Origin: Planctomycetaceae bacterium UBA969
GTDB lineage: Bacteria; Planctomycetota; Planctomycetia; Gemmatales; Gemmataceae
Assembly: GCA_002303765.1 (NCBI GenBank)
Contig: DBCB01000130.1
Span: forward strand, 15,688-32,606
DNA: 16,919 nucleotides
Direction: 5' to 3'
In this document: positions 13,707 to 16,919 of the stretch, piece by piece
Position numbering within the stretch: the stretch's first letter is position 1
How the letters are laid out: each line of letters opens with the position of its first letter
The notes under the pieces: model-generated
What the model saw: the letters and a program-made list of their open reading frames with translations, nothing else
What the model was told of the DNA's origin: nothing
Database searches by the model: none
Program-made: the position numbers and the translations under genes

Positions 13707-13756
13707 TTAATATGTTTAACTAATCATAATTTCACTGCAATGGCAATATATCAACA

Positions 13757-15811
13757 ATGACTCCATTAAAACTATCACGTGGGAAATGCCTTCCTCTTGG
13801 TGCAACGCCATTAAACAATGGCATTAATTTTGCATTGCTATGCAGGCACGGAACCGAGGTTCATCTTGCTTTATTCACACTCGAATCCAAAGAGCCAATT
13901 GCAGAAATAGTTCTCCACCCAAGAAAAAGTAGAACAGGGGATCATTGGCATATTGCTGTTGAAGGCTTACCCGAATCATTTTGCTATGGATGGAGAGTTA
14001 ATGGTCCCCAGTCACCTATACATCGATTTGATCCTGAACATCTCCTTTTAGATCCTCAATGCAAAACTATTTCTGGGGGATCGGAATGGGGAGTCAATGA
14101 TGAATCCATGGCACATCACACTTCCAGGCTAAGTATTTTTACAAATAACGAAATCCCCCAAATGGAAGACACGCATCTATGCACTCCCATGGAAGACAGC
14201 ATCATCTACGAAGTTCATGTCCGCGGATTTACATGCCACCCAACTTCTATGACTGTCAATCCTGGAACTTTTGATGCATTGATAGAAAAAATCCCATACT
14301 TAAAAAATCTAGGTATAACAGCAATCGAACTTTTACCTGTTCATGAATTTGATGAGAATGATTGCCCCTTTTTCGACCCCGCTACTGGTAAAAAACACCG
14401 TAATTTATGGGGATATAACACTATTTCATTTAATGCCCCTAAAACTTCATACGCAAGTGTCGGAAATATAAACCAACACATTGTTGAATTCCGAAAAATG
14501 GTTCATGCATTTCATATGGCAGGAATTGAAGTCATCATGGATGTGGTTTTCAACCACACCGGTGAAGGAAATCATCGCGGTAGGACTTATAGTTTTCGAG
14601 GGTTAGATAATTCCACCTATTACATGGTAGACAAAGATGGGAATTACTTTAATTTTTCCGGATGCGGCAACACCTTAAATTGCAATCATCCGGTCGTCCG
14701 AGAAATGATTACAAACAGTCTGCGATTCTGGGTTGCAGACATGAATGTTGACGGTTTGCGTTTCGACCTCGCATCGATACTGGGCAGAGATTATCTCGGA
14801 AATGTTTTAGTGGAACCACCAATCGTAGAAATGATTGCCGAAGATGGCGTTCTTGCTGACACCAAATTAATTGCTGAACCATGGGATGCCGCAGGGTTGT
14901 ATCAGGTTGGACTTTTCCCTTATGGTAGAAGATGGAGCGAGTGGAATGGCCAATATCGCGATGACATTCGCAGATTTTGGCGTGGAGAACCGGGGATAGC
15001 TTCTTTACTAGCTACTCGTATTTGCGGAAGTTCCGATTTATACGAATCTTCAGGGCGAAAACCTCGCCATAGCTTAAATTTTATAACCTGCCATGATGGA
15101 TTCACACTCTGGGATCTTGTAACTTACAATGTAAAGCATAACTTTCGAAACGGCGAAGGAAACAATGATGGTTGTTCGGAGAATTTCAGCTGGAATTGCG
15201 GGGAAGAGGGCCCAACAAATGATCCATATATCCTAGGTTTAAGAAAAAGACAGGTCAGAAACTTTTATGTCACATTGTTTATTTCGCAAGGTGTTCCCAT
15301 GATGCTTGCGGGAGATGAATTTCTACGAACGCAAAAAGGGAATAATAACGCTTGGTGTCAGGATAATGAAATCAGCTGGACAGATTGGTCCTTTCTGGAA
15401 AAAAACTCAGACTTCCATCGCTTCACTAAAGAAATAATCAAATTGCGGCTCGCACATCCAGCTTTAAGAAGACGTACTTTTATGAAGACTGGAGATATTA
15501 TTTGGCATGGAATCTCACCTCTAACCCCTGATTTTTCAACCGAAAGCACATTCCTTGCTTTTGCATTAAATGGTTTAAAAACAGGCAGGGAAACCGATGC
15601 GGACTTCTTTGTCGCTATGAATTCAGGAAATGAACCCGCTGAATGTAAAATCCCTGCTTCACCAACAGGAAGGCCATGGCGCCGAATTATCGATACCGCC
15701 AAAGCTTCGCCTCTTGATATCGTAAGCTTCCACGAAGCACCAAACATAGCTTTTGAAAGCATATATCCTGTAGAAGCAAAGTCTTGCTTGGTGTTGTTAT
15801 CAGATAAGTAA
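13757..15811 (+). CDS. glgX: Glycogen debranching enzyme GlgX (isoamylase type)
   Basis: A 684-residue GH13 enzyme of the isoamylase/GlgX group, which hydrolyses alpha-1,6 branches of phosphorylase-trimmed glycogen in the cytoplasm. The N-terminal CBM48 domain spans about residues 10-110 (PLGATPLNNGINFALL). The catalytic barrel has the four GH13 regions: D262VVFNH267, GLRFD337 (nucleophile), LIAE374PWD (acid/base) and NFITCH446D447. Typical GlgX segments such as YNVKHNFRNGEGNNDG, NWNCG-like SWNCGEEGPT and MMLAGDEFLRTQKGNNNAWCQDNE follow. A C-terminal beta domain ends the protein; length is normal. The ATG at 13757 has no clear ribosome site, but overlaps as ATGA the stop of a six-codon upstream frame. 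No other glycogen genes are in view; it stands alone between rho and the atp operon. Confidence 0.95.
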   Translation: MTPLKLSRGKCLPLGATPLNNGINFALLCRHGTEVHLALFTLESKEPIAEIVLHPRKSRTGDHWHIAVEGLPESFCYGWRVNGPQSPIHRFDPEHLLLDPQCKTISGGSEWGVNDESMAHHTSRLSIFTNNEIPQMEDTHLCTPMEDSIIYEVHVRGFTCHPTSMTVNPGTFDALIEKIPYLKNLGITAIELLPVHEFDENDCPFFDPATGKKHRNLWGYNTISFNAPKTSYASVGNINQHIVEFRKMVHAFHMAGIEVIMDVVFNHTGEGNHRGRTYSFRGLDNSTYYMVDKDGNYFNFSGCGNTLNCNHPVVREMITNSLRFWVADMNVDGLRFDLASILGRDYLGNVLVEPPIVEMIAEDGVLADTKLIAEPWDAAGLYQVGLFPYGRRWSEWNGQYRDDIRRFWRGEPGIASLLATRICGSSDLYESSGRKPRHSLNFITCHDGFTLWDLVTYNVKHNFRNGEGNNDGCSENFSWNCGEEGPTNDPYILGLRKRQVRNFYVTLFISQGVPMMLAGDEFLRTQKGNNNAWCQDNEISWTDWSFLEKNSDFHRFTKEIIKLRLAHPALRRRTFMKTGDIIWHGISPLTPDFSTESTFLAFALNGLKTGRETDADFFVAMNSGNEPAECKIPASPTGRPWRRIIDTAKASPLDIVSFHEAPNIAFESIYPVEAKSCLVLLSDK

Positions 15812-15818
15812 AGCCAAA

Positions 15819-15834
15819 AAAGTAGAATTACTTT
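15819..15834. terminator. Weak hairpin between convergent glgX and atpC
   Basis: AAAGTA (15819-15824) and TACTTT (15829-15834) are perfect arms around GAAT. An A-run precedes it and a T-rich stretch follows, so it could work in both directions. It overlaps the atpC stop codon, and its stem is short and A/T-rich, so this is tentative. Confidence 0.25.
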
Positions 15835-16229
15835 CTGTTTAATTTGGAACTTGCACGAACAATTGCACGGGCTCGATCTTTAAGCTTTGACCGTTCGCTT
15901 GAAGTTTTACCTTCAAGATTTGAATCAATAATAGCTTTAGCAGAATTAACATCTAATGCTGATAGTTCTGTGGCCCTTGGGGTCAACAAAGTTACAATAT
16001 TATTAGAAATTTGTACCGTTCCACCTTCAATAAAGAAAAAAGAATCAGTGGAGCCATTACGAATACGAAGGGAACCAAATCCCAGCTTCGAAACTAATGG
16101 AGCCCTATTGGGAAGGATACCCATTTCGCCATCAAACAAGGGTATAACCAAGGAATCAGAATCTTGGTCAACCAAGGCCTTTTCAGGTGTCACAACAACA
16201 CAATGAATTTTGGAGTTATTTTCTGCCAT
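15828..16229 (-). CDS. atpC: ATP synthase subunit epsilon
   Basis: AtpC is the epsilon subunit of the F1 sector; it links the gamma shaft to the c ring and can inhibit ATP hydrolysis. The 133-residue product shows the N-terminal beta-sandwich (about 1-88) with the family segments VVTPEKALVDQDSDSLVIPLFDGEMGILPNRAPLVSKLG and FFIEGGTVQISNNIVTLLTP, and a C-terminal helical hairpin (about 90-133) rich in Lys, Arg and Ser. Length is normal. The ATG at 16227-16229 begins 3 bases after the atpD stop, so translation is coupled. It is the last gene of the atp operon as expected and converges on glgX with 16 bases between the stops. Confidence 0.93.
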   Translation of the reverse strand: MAENNSKIHCVVVTPEKALVDQDSDSLVIPLFDGEMGILPNRAPLVSKLGFGSLRIRNGSTDSFFFIEGGTVQISNNIVTLLTPRATELSALDVNSAKAIIDSNLEGKTSSERSKLKDRARAIVRASSKLNRK

Positions 16230-16232
16230 GGT

Positions 16233-16919
16233 TTACTTACCTGCCGCCATTTCTTTGGCTCGCTCAGCCGCTTCTTCAATCGCCCCTACATAAAGGAAAG
16301 CTGATTCAGGAAGATGATCCCATTTTCCTTCGCAAAGCTCTTTAAAGCTTCGGATGGTATCTTGCAAAGAAGTAACTTTACCAGGCTTACCGGTGAAGAC
16401 TTCAGCAACGATAAATGGCTGGGATAAAAAGCGTTCAATTCTTCGAGCGCGGGAAACAACTTGCTTATCTTCTACGCTAAGTTCTTCAACACCAAGAATA
16501 GCAATAATATCTTGCAATTCGCGATATCTTTGAAGAATTTGCTGTACCTTGCGGGCAACCCCATAGTGTTCAACGCCAACAACATTTGGATCCAAAATAT
16601 TGCTATAGCTGGCAAGAGGATCAACAGCAGGGTAAATACCTTTTTCAGATATTTTTCTTTCAAGATAAATAAACGCATCAAGATGCTGGAAAGCATTTGC
16701 AGGAGCGGGATCGGTTGGATCATCAGCAGGAACATAAACAGCCTGCACGCTGGTAATAGCGCCCTTGGCTGTGGATGTAATTCTTTCTTGCAACTCGCCC
16801 ATTTCAGTAGCGAGTGTAGGCTGGTAACCTACAGCACTAGGCATACGGCCTAGCAATGCAGAAACTTCAGCACCTGCCTGAGAAAACCGGAAGATATTGT
16901 CAACAAACAAAAGAGTATC
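16233..16919 (-). CDS. atpD: ATP synthase subunit beta (C-terminal part)
   Basis: The C-terminal 228 residues of the catalytic beta subunit of F1; the N-terminal half, including the Walker A loop, lies beyond the right edge. The visible part starts within the Walker B strand (LLFVDNIFRF), continues through SALLGRMPSAVGYQPTLATE, the catalytic-site arginine region, VQAVYVPADDPTDPAPA, and the AILGVEELSVEDKQVV segment, and ends in GAIEEAAERAKEMAAGK. The DELSEED loop, which touches gamma, reads EELSVED here, with Val in place of one acidic residue. The HLDAFIYLERKISEKGIYPAVDP stretch is of the planctomycete type as far as I remember. It is followed by atpC after 3 bases. Confidence 0.97.
   Translation of the reverse strand, partial: DTLLFVDNIFRFSQAGAEVSALLGRMPSAVGYQPTLATEMGELQERITSTAKGAITSVQAVYVPADDPTDPAPANAFQHLDAFIYLERKISEKGIYPAVDPLASYSNILDPNVVGVEHYGVARKVQQILQRYRELQDIIAILGVEELSVEDKQVVSRARRIERFLSQPFIVAEVFTGKPGKVTSLQDTIRSFKELCEGKWDHLPESAFLYVGAIEEAAERAKEMAAGK

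Larger units (their letters stand above)
13448..13756. other. Divergent intergenic region between rho and glgX
   Basis: This 309-base AT-rich stretch holds no gene I can support. It contains a minus-strand candidate promoter with an abutting palindrome for rho (13605-13650), an inverted repeat TGGTTA-AA-TAACCA (13558-13571) inside the predicted rho leader, a candidate plus-strand promoter for glgX (13675-13706), and a six-codon ATG frame whose TGA overlaps the glgX start codon (13740-13760). No tRNA-like or riboswitch fold was recognised. Confidence 0.6.

Noticed and set aside
13448..13756. A riboswitch or small RNA gene in the rho-glgX intergenic region
   Set aside because: Only short A/T-rich inverted repeats are present; no conserved riboswitch core or long stable stem could be recognised by eye.
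15358..15762. Minus-strand frame of 134 residues inside glgX
   Set aside because: It overlaps the conserved C-terminal part of GlgX and shows no family resemblance; it is a shadow of the coding frame.

Overview
The window looks like a stretch of a low-GC (about 40% by eye) Gram-negative-type bacterial chromosome, most likely from the Planctomycetota. That placement is inference from memory: the AtpB-type beta subunit carries a YLERKISEKGIYPAVDPLAS-like segment I associate with planctomycetes, and the mix of a deoxyhypusine-synthase-like protein, a secreted M2 peptidase and a proline-rich lipoprotein fits that group. Almost everything is housekeeping or core metabolism. There is no CRISPR array, rRNA, tRNA, insertion sequence or phage module that I can see.

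Layout. Positions 1-3777 (minus strand) hold the start of a complex I operon, nuoA-nuoB-nuoC-nuoD-nuoE-nuoF, tightly packed with overlaps at A/B and D/E; nuoF runs off the left edge. A candidate promoter with a perfect TATAAT lies just upstream of nuoA. Next, also on the minus strand, is a XerC/XerD-type tyrosine recombinase (3920-4849), preceded by a structure-rich divergent intergenic region (4850-5112). On the plus strand follow a lipoprotein with a proline-rich linker and a dual-specificity-phosphatase-like domain that lacks the catalytic residues, and, 2 bases later, a Cys/Met-metabolism PLP enzyme (6015-7154). That gene converges on, and shares its stop tetranucleotide with, a deoxyhypusine-synthase-like gene on the minus strand, which lies downstream of a secreted M2-family zinc peptidase (8325-10016).

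Positions 10153-10518 (plus) carry a single-domain response regulator interrupted by an in-frame TAA. It converges on an M32 carboxypeptidase (10525-12015), which is cotranscribed behind the transcription terminator gene rho (12032-13441). A 309-base divergent region with a candidate rho promoter and operator-like palindrome separates rho from glgX (13757-15811, plus). The right end has the end of an ATP synthase operon on the minus strand, atpD (partial) and atpC.

Functionally, the nuo and atp genes are the two ends of respiratory energy conversion, GlgX handles glycogen breakdown, and the two metallocarboxypeptidases process peptides inside and outside the cell. The most unusual observations are two in-frame nonsense codons (nuoF codon 5 and the response regulator codon 27) in otherwise intact frames, accompanied by odd substitutions at conserved NuoF positions; the clustered direct and inverted repeats in front of the recombinase gene; the palindrome abutting the rho -10 box; and the pseudophosphatase-like lipoprotein. 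I did not find a convincing new multi-gene system.
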